A stretch of 64,000 nt of DNA, taken from contig NZ_JYNS01000004.1 of NCBI RefSeq assembly GCF_000934725.1, positions 62,001 to 126,000 of the forward strand, written 5' to 3'. A model generated the notes under the pieces. It had not been told where the DNA came from. It was given only the letters and a program-made list of their open reading frames with translations, and searched no databases. Below, piece by piece: positions 17,581 to 25,278 of this stretch. How positions within the stretch are numbered: the first letter of the stretch is position 1; every line of letters starts with the position of its first letter. This stretch comes from Methyloterricola oryzae. GTDB taxonomy: Bacteria; Pseudomonadota; Gammaproteobacteria; Methylococcales; Methylococcaceae. The position numbers and the translations under genes were made by a program.

Positions 17581-18309
17581 ATGAAAAAAGCCGCCAATCT
17601 TGCCCTCATACTTGCCAGCTCCCTGGCCATCGCACAGCCTTTGCTCGCCGCCGGGGTGGACAATGGCAGTTCCGGTAGCTCCGGCGCCTCCTCTTCGGGC
17701 ACCGCAGGCACCTCCGGCACCGCGGGTACGTCTGGAACCGCCGGCACATCGGGCACGTCAGGGACATCTGGCACGACCGGTACGTCCGGCACATCGGGCG
17801 TCGACGACAGCTCGGGCACTTCAGGAACATCGGGTACTTCCGGCGACGACAGAAGCTCTGGCACCTCCGGTTCGTCCGGCGATGACAGCAGTTCCGGCAG
17901 TTCGGGCAAAGCGAGCACCCATAAGGGCACCCTGGACCCCACCGGAGAAGTTTCCGGCGTGACCGTGAAGTACAAGCATGTCCACAAGCCCAAGTCCGAC
18001 CGCGACGAACTGGAAATCACCGCGAAAGCCAAATACGGCGACATCCTGACGCGCGATAACGCGGCGGAAATCGATCTGAAAGCCACCTTCACCGATGGCA
18101 CCGTCTGCTTCTTCGAAATCGATGATGTAAAGCAGAACAAGGCCGAGTACAAGATCAAGCTGCTTCAGCGTGGCTCCAAGGCGATCAAGGAGAAAGCCGG
18201 GGACTGCGACTTTGGTTCCGACAGCCTGAGTACCGTAGTCGCCAGCCCCACCACCATCACCCTGGAAGACGGAACGACGACCCACACGATCGCTAACGGC
18301 GACCTTTAA
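17581..18309 (+). CDS. Secreted Gly-Thr-Ser repeat protein
   Basis: A 242-residue exported protein. A signal peptide (1-23, MKKAANLALILASSLAIA onwards, cut near LLAA) is followed by about 80 residues built of GTSG, GTAG and SSG units with a few DD pairs (29-109). A charged globular C-terminal domain (110-242), rich in beta-type sequence, has two Cys that could form a disulfide. I do not recognise the C-terminal domain. TTGAGGATT supports the start and a strong terminator ends the unit. The next gene encodes a TibC/AAH-type heptosyltransferase; that family modifies Ser/Thr in repeats of exported proteins, so this protein is its best local candidate substrate. It is not an autotransporter: no beta-barrel domain is present. 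Confidence 0.85.
   Translation: MKKAANLALILASSLAIAQPLLAAGVDNGSSGSSGASSSGTAGTSGTAGTSGTAGTSGTSGTSGTTGTSGTSGVDDSSGTSGTSGTSGDDRSSGTSGSSGDDSSSGSSGKASTHKGTLDPTGEVSGVTVKYKHVHKPKSDRDELEITAKAKYGDILTRDNAAEIDLKATFTDGTVCFFEIDDVKQNKAEYKIKLLQRGSKAIKEKAGDCDFGSDSLSTVVASPTTITLEDGTTTHTIANGDL
17665..17910 (+). repeat. Coding low-complexity T/S-G repeat tract
   Basis: About 80 codons alternate Gly with Thr, Ser or Ala. Serine is written variously as TCT, TCG, TCA and TCC and threonine as ACC, ACG and ACA in neighbouring units, so the protein repeat is kept while the DNA repeat is scrambled. This argues for selection on the amino acids rather than recent slippage. Confidence 0.85.
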
Positions 18310-18378
18310 TCCAGCGTCACCAGCCACCGGGCCACCAGGCTCAAGGCGGCTGGCATTCCCGCTGCACTCGTTTAAGAT

Positions 18379-18412
18379 AAAGGCGTCCGGCCCCAAGGCC
18401 GGGCGCCTTTTT
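18379..18412 (+). terminator. Strong intrinsic terminator
   Basis: A 14-bp stem (18379-18392 with 18397-18410, one G-U pair) with a 4-nt loop ends in five T. It lies 70 nt after the stop of the repeat protein gene and separates it from the heptosyltransferase gene. Confidence 0.9.
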
Positions 18413-18462
18413 AATGCCCTACATTTAGCGCTTCAAAATTCCAGACACCCTATCCCCCCGCC

Positions 18463-19638
18463 ATGAGCAAGAAACGCCAGCAGCACGGCCGGCGCAACCG
18501 CCCCCCGATTCCGGCCCGTCCCAGTGCCAACGTTTGTAAGGTCCACTTCGTCGACGGCGCATTCTTCGAGGTGCTCGGCGCCATTCAGGACCGCTACCAG
18601 GTGCAGTTCATCGACGCGGAAACTGGCCAGGTGGTACACCAGGATGTCATCGGCAACAACCACTGGGTGCGCACGGCGCGCAAGTTCTTTACCCGCTGGC
18701 ATATTCGCGTGACGCGGGCGGAAAATGACTTCCCGGTGTTCGAGCATCACTATGACTGCAGCGGTCAGCGCGTCTATGTGGCCATGGAGTCAAAATCCCT
18801 CGGCGATACCCTGGCCTGGCTGCCCGCAGTCGAGGAATTCCGCCTCGCGCACGGCTGCCGCATGATCTGCTCAACGTTCATGAACGGCTTGTTCCGCGAA
18901 GCCTACCCGGAAATCGAATTCGTCGAACCCGGAACCACGGTGCACAATCTCTATGCCATGTACCGCCTGGGCCTGTTTTATTTTCCGGATGGCCGTCCCG
19001 ATCTGGACCGCAATCTTGGCAATGTGCGGGAGCGACCTCTGGGCAAGGCGGCCTTCGATATCCTCGGTCTGGACTATCAGGAAATCCGCCCCAGGCTATA
19101 CGCGCCCGAGCAGCCCAGGCCCGTCCAAGGCAAATATGTGTGCATCGGCGTGCATTCCACGGCCCAGGCGAAATACTGGAACAACCCCACAGGATGGAAG
19201 GAACTCGTGGACTACCTGGACAACCACGGCTATCAGGTCCTGCTCCTCTCGAAGGAAGGCATAGAGCACATGGGAAACCGGGTGCCCGATGGCGTCACCC
19301 CGGTTCCGGCAGGCCCCATTGCCACCATCGTCAACTACCTGCGCCACGCGGACCTGTTCGTCGGCGTGGGCAGCGGGCTTTCCTGGCTGGCCTGGACAGT
19401 CGGCTGCCCCACCTGCCTGATCAGCGGGTTCTCCTACCCCTACTCGGAACCGGAGAGCCTGATCCGGGTGTTTCCGCAGGGCGAGGTTTGCACCGGATGC
19501 TTCAACCGCTACAAACTGGATCCTGGCGACTGGAACTGGTGTCCCGACCACAAGGGCAGCGAGCGCATGTTCGAATGTTCGCGCCGCATTACGTCTCGAG
19601 AGGTCATCGCAGCCATCACGCCCCATCTGCAACCGTGA
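18463..19638 (+). CDS. TibC/AAH-type protein O-heptosyltransferase
   Basis: A 391-residue cytosolic glycosyltransferase of the bacterial autotransporter heptosyltransferase (BAHT) family. The N-terminal beta domain (22-95) includes KVHFVDGAFFEVLG and WHIRVTRAENDFPVFEHHY. A GT-B fold follows, with the likely catalytic Asp D115 in SLGDTLAWLPAVEEF and a donor-site loop GVGSGLSWLAW. Four C-terminal cysteines, C343, C346, C360 and C372, match the iron-binding finger of TibC. Family members add heptose from ADP-heptose to Ser/Thr of autotransporter adhesins such as TibA and AIDA-I. No autotransporter gene is near; the upstream gene encodes a secreted Thr/Ser repeat protein instead. A terminator separates them, so the link is by adjacency, not co-transcription. 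Confidence 0.85.
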   Translation: MSKKRQQHGRRNRPPIPARPSANVCKVHFVDGAFFEVLGAIQDRYQVQFIDAETGQVVHQDVIGNNHWVRTARKFFTRWHIRVTRAENDFPVFEHHYDCSGQRVYVAMESKSLGDTLAWLPAVEEFRLAHGCRMICSTFMNGLFREAYPEIEFVEPGTTVHNLYAMYRLGLFYFPDGRPDLDRNLGNVRERPLGKAAFDILGLDYQEIRPRLYAPEQPRPVQGKYVCIGVHSTAQAKYWNNPTGWKELVDYLDNHGYQVLLLSKEGIEHMGNRVPDGVTPVPAGPIATIVNYLRHADLFVGVGSGLSWLAWTVGCPTCLISGFSYPYSEPESLIRVFPQGEVCTGCFNRYKLDPGDWNWCPDHKGSERMFECSRRITSREVIAAITPHLQP

Positions 19639-19736
19639 CGGCATCGCCTCTGGGAGCGGATTTGCGTCATACTATGCGCGCTCCCGGAAGCCGCCCGCCA
19701 GACGGCGCCCTGTTCCACGCCTCTTAAGGAAAAGTC

Positions 19737-20285
19737 ATGAGCGAAGTTTGCCACCCGCTGCGCCGACCACTGGCCGCCGTGCTAACAGCATGCCTGCTGC
19801 TGCTGGGCTGCGCCACCGAAACACCCCCGCCCCAGGATGACGATCCGGAAATCCGGGCCCTGGAACAGGAGCAGAGCCGCTTCAGCGAAAAGAAGCGGGA
19901 ACTGGTCAGCCGCGCGATCAAGCTGGAACCGAGTCAGCAAAATGCTTTCTGGCAGGAATACGAGCAGTACGAAGCGGAGTTGAAAACCTATTACGATGAA
20001 AAGTACCGGCTGATCCGCGACTACGCCAAGAACTACGAGATCATGACCGACGAGACGGCGGAAAGCCTCGCCGAACGCTCCTTCAAGTTGCAGCAGCGAC
20101 GGCTGGACCTGACCCGGAAGTACTTCAATAGCATCCGCAAGGCGGTTTCGGCCACCATCGCCGTGCGTTTCCTGCAGTTGGAAAACCGCATCAACCTGCT
20201 CTCCGACCTGAAGATTGCGAGCGAGATGCCTCTGATCGGCTTGCCGGAGGAACCGGATGACGACATGGACGAGAGCCAGCCCTGA
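19737..20285 (+). CDS. Predicted lipoprotein, coiled-coil
   Basis: A 182-residue protein with a lipobox LLGC at about residue 25 (Cys followed by Ala-Thr, so outer-membrane sorting is expected). The mature part is highly charged and helical (about 40-160), with regular spacing of Glu/Arg/Leu typical of a coiled coil, and an acidic tail. AAGGAA precedes the ATG. No family is recognised with certainty; it resembles periplasmic helical lipoproteins of stress-sensor type only in general form. It is followed by a second lipoprotein gene and a DUF4105 gene on the same strand, and may share their function. Confidence 0.8.
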   Translation: MSEVCHPLRRPLAAVLTACLLLLGCATETPPPQDDDPEIRALEQEQSRFSEKKRELVSRAIKLEPSQQNAFWQEYEQYEAELKTYYDEKYRLIRDYAKNYEIMTDETAESLAERSFKLQQRRLDLTRKYFNSIRKAVSATIAVRFLQLENRINLLSDLKIASEMPLIGLPEEPDDDMDESQP

Positions 20286-20352
20286 CGGCCACGTACCGCG
20301 GACCCTATCAAACCAGATTGATTTGGCGACATCGACCTCACAGGGAAAAACC

Positions 20353-20778
20353 ATGACCCGACCCTTGCATTGGCTTGCGCTGGCCTTGCCGCTGGCTCTG
20401 TACGGCTGTTCCTTTTCCGATAGCTCGAAAAGTTCTTCGGACTCGGGCTCCAGTCTGTCCGACTCGGCATCCAGTCCGTCCGGTTGGCTCTCCGACTCGT
20501 CCAAGACCGACAAGCAACGCTACCAGACCGACGTACGCGATTACACCGCCGAGTACACCCAGGCATCCTCGGGCAGCCTCGCTGGATATCGCGCCAAGGT
20601 CGCCACGCTGGCCGAAAAATACGGCATCATCGACTGGGAAAACGATCAGGAGACCTACGTGGCCATCGGCCAGGGCTTGAGAAAAGCGGGTCTCAAGGGA
20701 CCACAGTACGATGCCTTCAAGAATTCCCTGGGCGGCACGCCGGAGCGCATGCAGGCCATCGACCGCGGCTACCGTTAA
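20353..20778 (+). CDS. Small Ser-rich predicted lipoprotein
   Basis: A 141-residue lipoprotein with lipobox LYGC at about residue 18. A Ser/Asp-rich linker follows, then a helical domain of about 85 residues. The ATG with AGGGA upstream is chosen over a farther one because it alone places a signal peptide at the N-terminus. Its 3' end overlaps the apparent start of the DUF4105 gene by 68 bp, implying coupled translation or that the DUF4105 protein starts later at a rarer codon. I do not know the function. Confidence 0.8.
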   Translation: MTRPLHWLALALPLALYGCSFSDSSKSSSDSGSSLSDSASSPSGWLSDSSKTDKQRYQTDVRDYTAEYTQASSGSLAGYRAKVATLAEKYGIIDWENDQETYVAIGQGLRKAGLKGPQYDAFKNSLGGTPERMQAIDRGYR

Positions 20779-22660
20779 GCCCACGGCCCTCAGCTTCCTG
20801 AAGCTCCTTCCCCTGACCGGGTTATTGGCCTGCGCTCTGGCGCAGGCCGAGCCTCATCGGCTGGAGTTCCTGTACATCAACGCCAACGAGGGCACTGCCA
20901 GCGGCGGTCATGCCGCCCTACGCTTCGACCGCGACGTCTATCACTTTCAACACGTACCCCCAGGCCTCTTGCGTATAACGCGGGACGACTTCCCGCGTTT
21001 CCGCACCCTCTATGGCGACGCCGAGAACCGCAGCATCTTCGTGCACCGCATCGCGGTTTCCGAGGACACTTGGCAGTTCCTGCGCGACGGCTTCAATCGC
21101 CGGCTATTGATCGAGGACGAGCATTTCGGCCAGTTGGAAGGCCTGGAACGGGACATGGCGCTGTTGCGCCAGCAACTTGAACAGACCGGCAAACCTCAGC
21201 GGACTGTGGAAGTCAGCCTCAAGGGCGCCGGCTTGTACGCCCCGCCGCAAGCTGGCCATCCCGGTCCCGCGGATACCGCCAACACCGCCAGCGCGGGCCT
21301 GCGTGAGCGCATACGGGCCAACCTGGGCCAGGCAGCTTTCGACGGCCTGGGCGCCCGGTTGCGCGACGAGCTTGCCCAACTGCAGGCGCTGGACGAACTC
21401 CCTGACCCTGCCTCCCTCGATATGCGGCGTTTCCAGCCGGCCCGCTACGGCTATGCCGAACGCTTTCTGGACAGGCTGGGCACCCTGCACGCCTGGCAGG
21501 TACTCGCGCGCGCCGCCCCCCTGCAGCCCGGCGTGTTGCTAAGACCGCGCGGTCCGGAGTTTGCCCTGTCGCCGGCACGCCGGGCCGGCTTGCTGGCATT
21601 CCGAAATCGCCTGGAAAACTCCCTGGCGGCCCTTCCGTCTTCGCCCCACAGACAATGGGGCTACGCCCTGCTGGTGGGCATGGCGCGACTGGCCGCCATC
21701 GATGCCGCCCTGGCCGAAGGCCGCCTGATGGTGCTGAATCTGGCCGCCGAAGGAAGTCCGCAGGGACTTCGGCGCGAGGATGTCCTCCAGCGGGCGCAGA
21801 AGGAGTTCGCCAGCGCCCTCGCGGGCCTGGAAACCCCCTCGGAGGTGGATGAGCGCGCCTATGGGCGCCTGGAGCGCAGCGCCAATCTGCTGATACACGC
21901 CGGAAATCCGACACTCAGCGCCAACGACAGGCTGCCGCTGCTCAGTCTGCTCCCGCAAAGACCGGCCCCCGTCAGCGCCGTCGCCCCGCACATGCCCGCG
22001 CCACAACTCGCGGGTCAGTTGGCAAGGCTGGAATCGGCCGCCAAGGCTTATCGGGACAGGCTGGCCGAGCTCTATCCTTACCATCTCATCACCGCCAACT
22101 GCGTCAGCGAATTGTTCCGCAGCGTCGACGCGATTCTGGCATCGGAACGCGCGGCGGGCGGCTCCAAGATCACAGCGGCGGAATCCCGCCGGCGGCTGGG
22201 CGGCCACGTGGACCCCGGCTTTCCCAACAGCATACCCTTCGTCGCCTTTCGCGCGGTGGCGGCCCACTGGAACGTAGCAGAAACCTACGAACTGCCGTCC
22301 TGGCGTCATCGAAAACTACAGGACGCGCGCAACGAAAGCGGCTGGCTGGCAGATGTCCGCGAGTCCAATGTGCTTAGCGCCAGTCTATACCGCTGGCACC
22401 CGGAGGATGCGGCCTTCCTGGTCTTCACCGATGCCCAGCCTTGGCTTGGCCTGCTCGGCGGCCCGGTCAACGCCGCCATCGGCCTCGGCCAGGGCGTGGC
22501 CGGTCTCGCCACCCTGCCCTGGGACGCTGGCCGCAATCTACGCCAGGGCGCCAAGGGTTTTCTGATCAGTTTGCCGGAGACGGTGTTTATGGGTATCCGC
22601 AAGGGCTCGTACCCGGAACACCGGTCCGGGATTGCCGATCTTTCCGCCACCTCCGACTGA
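20711..22660 (+). CDS. DUF4105 family exported protein
   Basis: Up to 649 residues. A hydrophobic signal-like segment ends ALAQAEP, then RLEFLYINANEGTASGGHAALRF and, near the C-terminal third, PYHLITANCVSELF match the DUF4105 family, whose His and Cys-Asn residues suggest a papain-like or NlpC/P60-like fold. The start is uncertain: the ATG at 20711 gives a long basic leader, but the only later options before the signal segment are rare codons such as CTG at 20804. It forms a unit with the two lipoprotein genes just upstream. A cell-envelope hydrolase or acyltransferase is possible, not shown. Confidence 0.82.
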   Translation: MPSRIPWAARRSACRPSTAATVKPTALSFLKLLPLTGLLACALAQAEPHRLEFLYINANEGTASGGHAALRFDRDVYHFQHVPPGLLRITRDDFPRFRTLYGDAENRSIFVHRIAVSEDTWQFLRDGFNRRLLIEDEHFGQLEGLERDMALLRQQLEQTGKPQRTVEVSLKGAGLYAPPQAGHPGPADTANTASAGLRERIRANLGQAAFDGLGARLRDELAQLQALDELPDPASLDMRRFQPARYGYAERFLDRLGTLHAWQVLARAAPLQPGVLLRPRGPEFALSPARRAGLLAFRNRLENSLAALPSSPHRQWGYALLVGMARLAAIDAALAEGRLMVLNLAAEGSPQGLRREDVLQRAQKEFASALAGLETPSEVDERAYGRLERSANLLIHAGNPTLSANDRLPLLSLLPQRPAPVSAVAPHMPAPQLAGQLARLESAAKAYRDRLAELYPYHLITANCVSELFRSVDAILASERAAGGSKITAAESRRRLGGHVDPGFPNSIPFVAFRAVAAHWNVAETYELPSWRHRKLQDARNESGWLADVRESNVLSASLYRWHPEDAAFLVFTDAQPWLGLLGGPVNAAIGLGQGVAGLATLPWDAGRNLRQGAKGFLISLPETVFMGIRKGSYPEHRSGIADLSATSD

Positions 22661-22717
22661 TCCGGCAAAGCCCGCTCGCGCGCCGACGAAAATCCGGCAA
22701 TTTCTTGCCTGCGGATT

Positions 22718-22747
22718 TTGCCAATACAAGCTATTAAATTGAATAAT
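22718..22747 (+). promoter_or_regulatory. Candidate sigma-70 promoter of the diguanylate cyclase gene
   Basis: TTGCCA (22718-22723) and AATAAT (22742-22747) are 18 nt apart and each matches five of six consensus bases. The surrounding DNA is clearly AT-rich. Confidence 0.45.
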
Positions 22748-22761
22748 CTACGATATTTTTC

Positions 22762-22778
22762 TTGGCATGGAATTGGCT
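22762..22778 (+). promoter_or_regulatory. Candidate sigma-54 (-24/-12) promoter
   Basis: TTGGCATGGAATTGGCT fits the sigma-54 consensus at 15 of 17 scored positions, with the essential GG and GC exactly 10 bases apart. Predicted start is about 22789, 36 nt before the ATG at 22825. The AT-rich stretch upstream would suit IHF bending. Confidence 0.35.
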
Positions 22779-22824
22779 TGATAGTCCACAGATTCAAATT
22801 GGGACTGATCTGAGCGAGGCAGCG

Positions 22825-23724
22825 ATGTACACCGAAACCGGCAATCTGGCGATTCTCTCGAGCGTGAGGACAAACAGGAAAAGTGTGCTGGCGGACCAGC
22901 CTTTTCACGAAATGACGCTGGCCCTGCAAACCACGCTGGAACTGGAGCAATTGCTAGCAATCTTCAGCAGTCATCTGCAGGAGGTCGTCAAGCACGAGGG
23001 CTACACCTACGCCATGGAGAAAGATGGCATCGAAGTTTCCAGCAGCAAGAGCGGGCGCCATGCCTGCAGCTACGATCTGCTGCTGCACGACTTGGACCTG
23101 GGGCAGCTGCGTCTCACGCGGAACAAGCGCTTCAGCGAACTGGAACTGGCTACCGTCGAAGCCTATCTCTGCCGCCTGTTGTTTCCCCTGCGCAATGCCC
23201 TGCAGTATCGCGAGGCCATGGAATCCGCCTACCTGGATTCATTGACCCGGACCCGTAACCGGGGCGCCCTGGCCTCGGTATTCCAGCGGGAATGGGAACT
23301 GGCGCGCCGCCACCAGAACCCGCTCTCGGTGATCCTAGTGGATGTGGATCATTTCAAGCGCATCAACGATTTGTTCGGACACCAGCAGGGCGACCGCGTG
23401 CTGCAAAAAGTGGCCGACTGTCTGAAACAGACGGTGCGCGGGTCGGATATCGTGTTTCGCTATGGCGGCGAGGAATTCATCATCCTCCTCAGCAGTACCC
23501 CGGAAGACGGCGCATTCCAACTGGCGGAACGCATACGCCACACCCTGGAATCCATGGTTCCGGTAACCGACGGCGACGGCCCGCAGCGGGTCACCGCCAG
23601 CTTTGGCGTGGCGACCCTGGACGCCAGCGAAAGCAAGGAGGGTCTGCTGCACCGCGCCGACCTGGCCATGTACGAGGCCAAGGAGCGTGGCCGCAACCAG
23701 GTTTGCCTGGCCCGCGGAGCCTGA
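22825..23724 (+). CDS. Diguanylate cyclase, soluble, GGEEF with I-site
   Basis: A 299-residue protein that should make c-di-GMP from two GTP. The N-terminal 120 residues look like a degenerate GAF-type sensor; no membrane segment is present. The GGDEF domain spans about 130-298 with LDSLTRTRNRGAL, DVDHFKRINDLFGHQQGD and the active-site YGGEEF. The inhibitory site RGSD lies five residues before it, so product inhibition is expected. The ATG at 22825 follows GAGCGAGG; an in-frame TTG at 22762 would lie on top of a candidate sigma-54 promoter. The gene ends 3 bp from convergent rluB. MshE in this window is a possible effector. Confidence 0.9.
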   Translation: MYTETGNLAILSSVRTNRKSVLADQPFHEMTLALQTTLELEQLLAIFSSHLQEVVKHEGYTYAMEKDGIEVSSSKSGRHACSYDLLLHDLDLGQLRLTRNKRFSELELATVEAYLCRLLFPLRNALQYREAMESAYLDSLTRTRNRGALASVFQREWELARRHQNPLSVILVDVDHFKRINDLFGHQQGDRVLQKVADCLKQTVRGSDIVFRYGGEEFIILLSSTPEDGAFQLAERIRHTLESMVPVTDGDGPQRVTASFGVATLDASESKEGLLHRADLAMYEAKERGRNQVCLARGA

Positions 23725-23727
23725 TCG

Positions 23728-24600
23728 TCAGCGGCGCTGCCGGCGCCCGCCGGGCACGGCTCGCCGCTCCCGTTCCGGCTTTGGCGGAACCGGCAATCCC
23801 GCCGCCCGGAGCATCTCCTCCAGTTCCTTGGCGTTCAACTCGTAGAAGGTCCGTGCCTTGAGTCGCGGCGGCAGCCGGATGTCGCCAAAGCGGATGCGGA
23901 TCAGGCGGCTCACCGCCACCTGCTGAGACTCCCACAAGCGGCGCACGATCCGGTTGCGCCCTTCCTTCAAGACCACGTGATACCAGTGGTTGGCGCCTTC
24001 GCCGCCAGCCTCTTCGATGGATTCGAAATGGGCCGGGCCATCTTCCAGTTCCACACCCGTCCTCAGGCGTTCCAAAGTCGCCTCGCTGATCTGGCCGAGC
24101 ACGCGCACCGCGTATTCCCGCTCGATCTGCTGAGAAGGGTGCATCAAGCGGTTGGCCAGTTCGCCGTTATTGGTCACCAGCAGCAGCCCCTGGGTGTTGA
24201 TGTCCAAGCGTCCGATGGCGATCCAGCGGCCGGTCTCCAGGCGGGGCAGTTGGGTGAACACCACTGGGCGCCCTTCCGGATCGCGCCGGGTAACCAGCTC
24301 ACCGGTGGGCTTGTGGTAGACCAAGACCCGCGTGGGGGCCATCACGCGCCGCTCCAGCTTGACGACGCGGCCGCGCAGGGTGACGTGGTCACCCACCCGC
24401 CAGCGTTCGCCAAGCTTGGCCACCTGGCCGTTCACCTGAAGCTCGCCGTTGCGTATCCATTCCTCGATCTCGCGGCGTGAACCCAGCCCCGCATGGGCCA
24501 GCACTTTCTGCAAGCGCTCGCCGTCCTCCGAAGGGATCAGCGCCGGGGGTTCAGACGGATGTGTCGGTTTCTTGGCTTTCGGCCGTCTCGGCTGGGACAT
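23728..24600 (-). CDS. rluB: 23S rRNA pseudouridine synthase RluB
   Basis: A 290-residue enzyme that should convert U2605 (E. coli numbering) of 23S rRNA to pseudouridine. An S4 RNA-binding domain (about 27-75, GERLQKVLAHAGLGSRREIE) is followed by the RsuA/RluB catalytic domain with the nucleophile Asp in GRLDINTQGLLLVTNNGELA. The C-terminus is a basic Arg/Pro tail. Its start lies 50 bp inside the 3' end of scpB. The scpA-scpB-rluB order is common in proteobacteria and Gram-positives. Confidence 0.93.
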   Translation of the reverse strand: MSQPRRPKAKKPTHPSEPPALIPSEDGERLQKVLAHAGLGSRREIEEWIRNGELQVNGQVAKLGERWRVGDHVTLRGRVVKLERRVMAPTRVLVYHKPTGELVTRRDPEGRPVVFTQLPRLETGRWIAIGRLDINTQGLLLVTNNGELANRLMHPSQQIEREYAVRVLGQISEATLERLRTGVELEDGPAHFESIEEAGGEGANHWYHVVLKEGRNRIVRRLWESQQVAVSRLIRIRFGDIRLPPRLKARTFYELNAKELEEMLRAAGLPVPPKPERERRAVPGGRRQRR

Positions 24601-25165
24601 GGTCGTGCGGAAGTTCGCTGGCTAGGGGCGGATCGGCGGCGGGAGCCAGCTGATCCAGAAAGGTTTGTAAGGGCGGCAAATCGTTGAGGGTACGCAGGTT
24701 GAAATAATCGAGGAACTGCCGGGTGGTGGCATACAGTGCGGGCCGCCCAGGGACTTCCTTGTGCCCGACCACCTGCACCCACTCGCGCTCCAGCAGACCC
24801 CTGATGATGAGGGTCGAGACGCTCACGCCTCGTATGTCCTCGATCTCGCCACGGGTCACCGGCTGGCGGTAGGCGATGATGGCCAGGGTCTCCAGGAATG
24901 CCTTGGAATAACGCGCGGGCCGCTCCTCGAACAGGCGAGAGATCCAGGGCGACAGGGCCTCGCGCACCTGGAAGCGGAATCCGGAGGCCACCTCCTTCAG
25001 CTCCAGCGGACGCCCCGCGAACTCCTGCCCGAGTTCGGCCAAGGCGGCGCGTACCTCGGCCGCCTCCGGCTGCTCGCCCTCGGCGAACAAGTTCTGCAAA
25101 TCGCCGACGCTCAGCGGGCGCTGAGCCGTGAACAGGGCGGCCTCGATGATGGTCTTAAGTTCCAT
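24551..25165 (-). CDS. scpB: Segregation and condensation protein B
   Basis: A 204-residue ScpB with its two winged-helix domains (about 1-75 and 85-160). Signatures are MELKTIIEAALFTAQRPLS, FLETLAIIAYRQPVTRGEIEDIRGV and EVPGRPALYATT. ScpB dimers bind ScpA and link it to SMC to compact and segregate the chromosome. An acidic, poorly conserved tail overlaps the start of rluB. The gap to scpA upstream is 113 bp, longer than usual. Confidence 0.95.
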   Translation of the reverse strand: MELKTIIEAALFTAQRPLSVGDLQNLFAEGEQPEAAEVRAALAELGQEFAGRPLELKEVASGFRFQVREALSPWISRLFEERPARYSKAFLETLAIIAYRQPVTRGEIEDIRGVSVSTLIIRGLLEREWVQVVGHKEVPGRPALYATTRQFLDYFNLRTLNDLPPLQTFLDQLAPAADPPLASELPHDHVPAETAESQETDTSV

Positions 25166-25278
25166 GGCCGCGGCTCACACCAGGCAGGGTGAGGAACAAG
25201 GGCTTCGGCAGGCCGCTTCCGCCGAAACCGGCCGCCCCATGAACGCGCTGTGCCTCGGCTCCGGACATCTCAACGGCA

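Noticed and set aside
17665-17910. Possible CRISPR-like or VNTR repeat array
   Set aside because: The repetition is in-frame Gly-Thr/Ser coding sequence with irregular units and no constant repeat/spacer structure.
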